The position numbers and the translations under genes are program-made. This document shows positions 63,974 to 64,000 of a stretch of 64,000 nucleotides of DNA, piece after piece. Origin of the DNA: Isobaculum melis (GTDB lineage Bacteria > Bacillota > Bacilli > Lactobacillales > Carnobacteriaceae); assembly GCF_900111355.1 (NCBI RefSeq), contig NZ_FOHA01000004.1, forward strand, positions 100,237 through 164,236, written 5' to 3'. Every line of letters begins with the position of its first letter. Positions within the stretch are counted from its first letter, which is position 1. The notes below the pieces were generated by a model that worked only from the letters and a program-made list of their open reading frames with translations, was not told the origin of the DNA and made no database searches.

Positions 63974-64000
63974 CCAAAGGAAACCCCGTAGTATCGTTGT

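Noticed and set aside
63974..64000. CRISPR repeat at the right edge
   Set aside because: Only 27 bases remain and they show no match to the sequence predicted from the tracrRNA anti-repeat; no array can be called in the window.

Overview
The window is low-GC Firmicutes chromosome. Gene content points to Lactobacillales, most likely Enterococcaceae (an Enterococcus/Vagococcus-type genome): a fused glutathione synthetase (GshF), glnRA, ezrA, rex, a T-box valS, a bifunctional adhE, Gram-positive LexA boxes and the ruvA-ruvB-queA-tgt-yajC neighbourhood. The genus is inferred from gene types and not proven. No rRNA or tRNA genes were seen.

Layout. 1-13.3 kb is housekeeping: the 3' end of gshF, glnRA behind a GlnR box, a MazG-like pyrophosphohydrolase, lexA with two SOS boxes, mscL, a MerR regulator-glycosyltransferase pair, a frameshifted membrane gene, rpsD with a structured S4-type leader, a free-methionine sulfoxide reductase, ezrA, then a cysteine desulfurase-thiI pair. 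13.3-24.3 kb holds an amidohydrolase, rex, tpx, T-box-controlled valS, a hypothetical gene, a large secreted protein preceded by a possible attenuator or small RNA, and a ClbS/DUF1706 protein. 24.5-37.5 kb is a ruvA-mgsA-ruvB-queA...tgt-yajC-comN neighbourhood split by an accessory block (hydrolase, HXXEE membrane protein, TetR, CLC channel under a fluoride riboswitch, Eis-like acetyltransferase, SDR, VanZ-RDD protein). 37.6-47.8 kb carries a phosphatase lipoprotein, adhE flanked by Rex boxes, a 47-residue small gene, rtcB behind a structured intergenic region, a HAD phosphatase and a TetR-P-type ATPase operon.

48.0-64.0 kb is a defence island. A Mor-like regulator gene precedes a reduced BREX cluster (brxB-brxC-pglX-pglZ, with no brxA or brxL seen). 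A divergent winged-helix gene follows, then a tracrRNA gene and a compact type II-C CRISPR-Cas locus (cas9-cas1-cas2). The window ends 27 bases after cas2, so the CRISPR array, if present on that side, lies outside it.

Regulation readable from the sequence links several genes. Rex sites occur at rex and adhE (NADH/NAD+ control of fermentation). LexA sites lie in front of lexA, and a GlnR site in front of glnRA. RNA-based control is likely at valS (T-box), rpsD (S4 leader) and the CLC gene (fluoride riboswitch). Three further structured or terminator-ended intergenic units look like undescribed RNAs.
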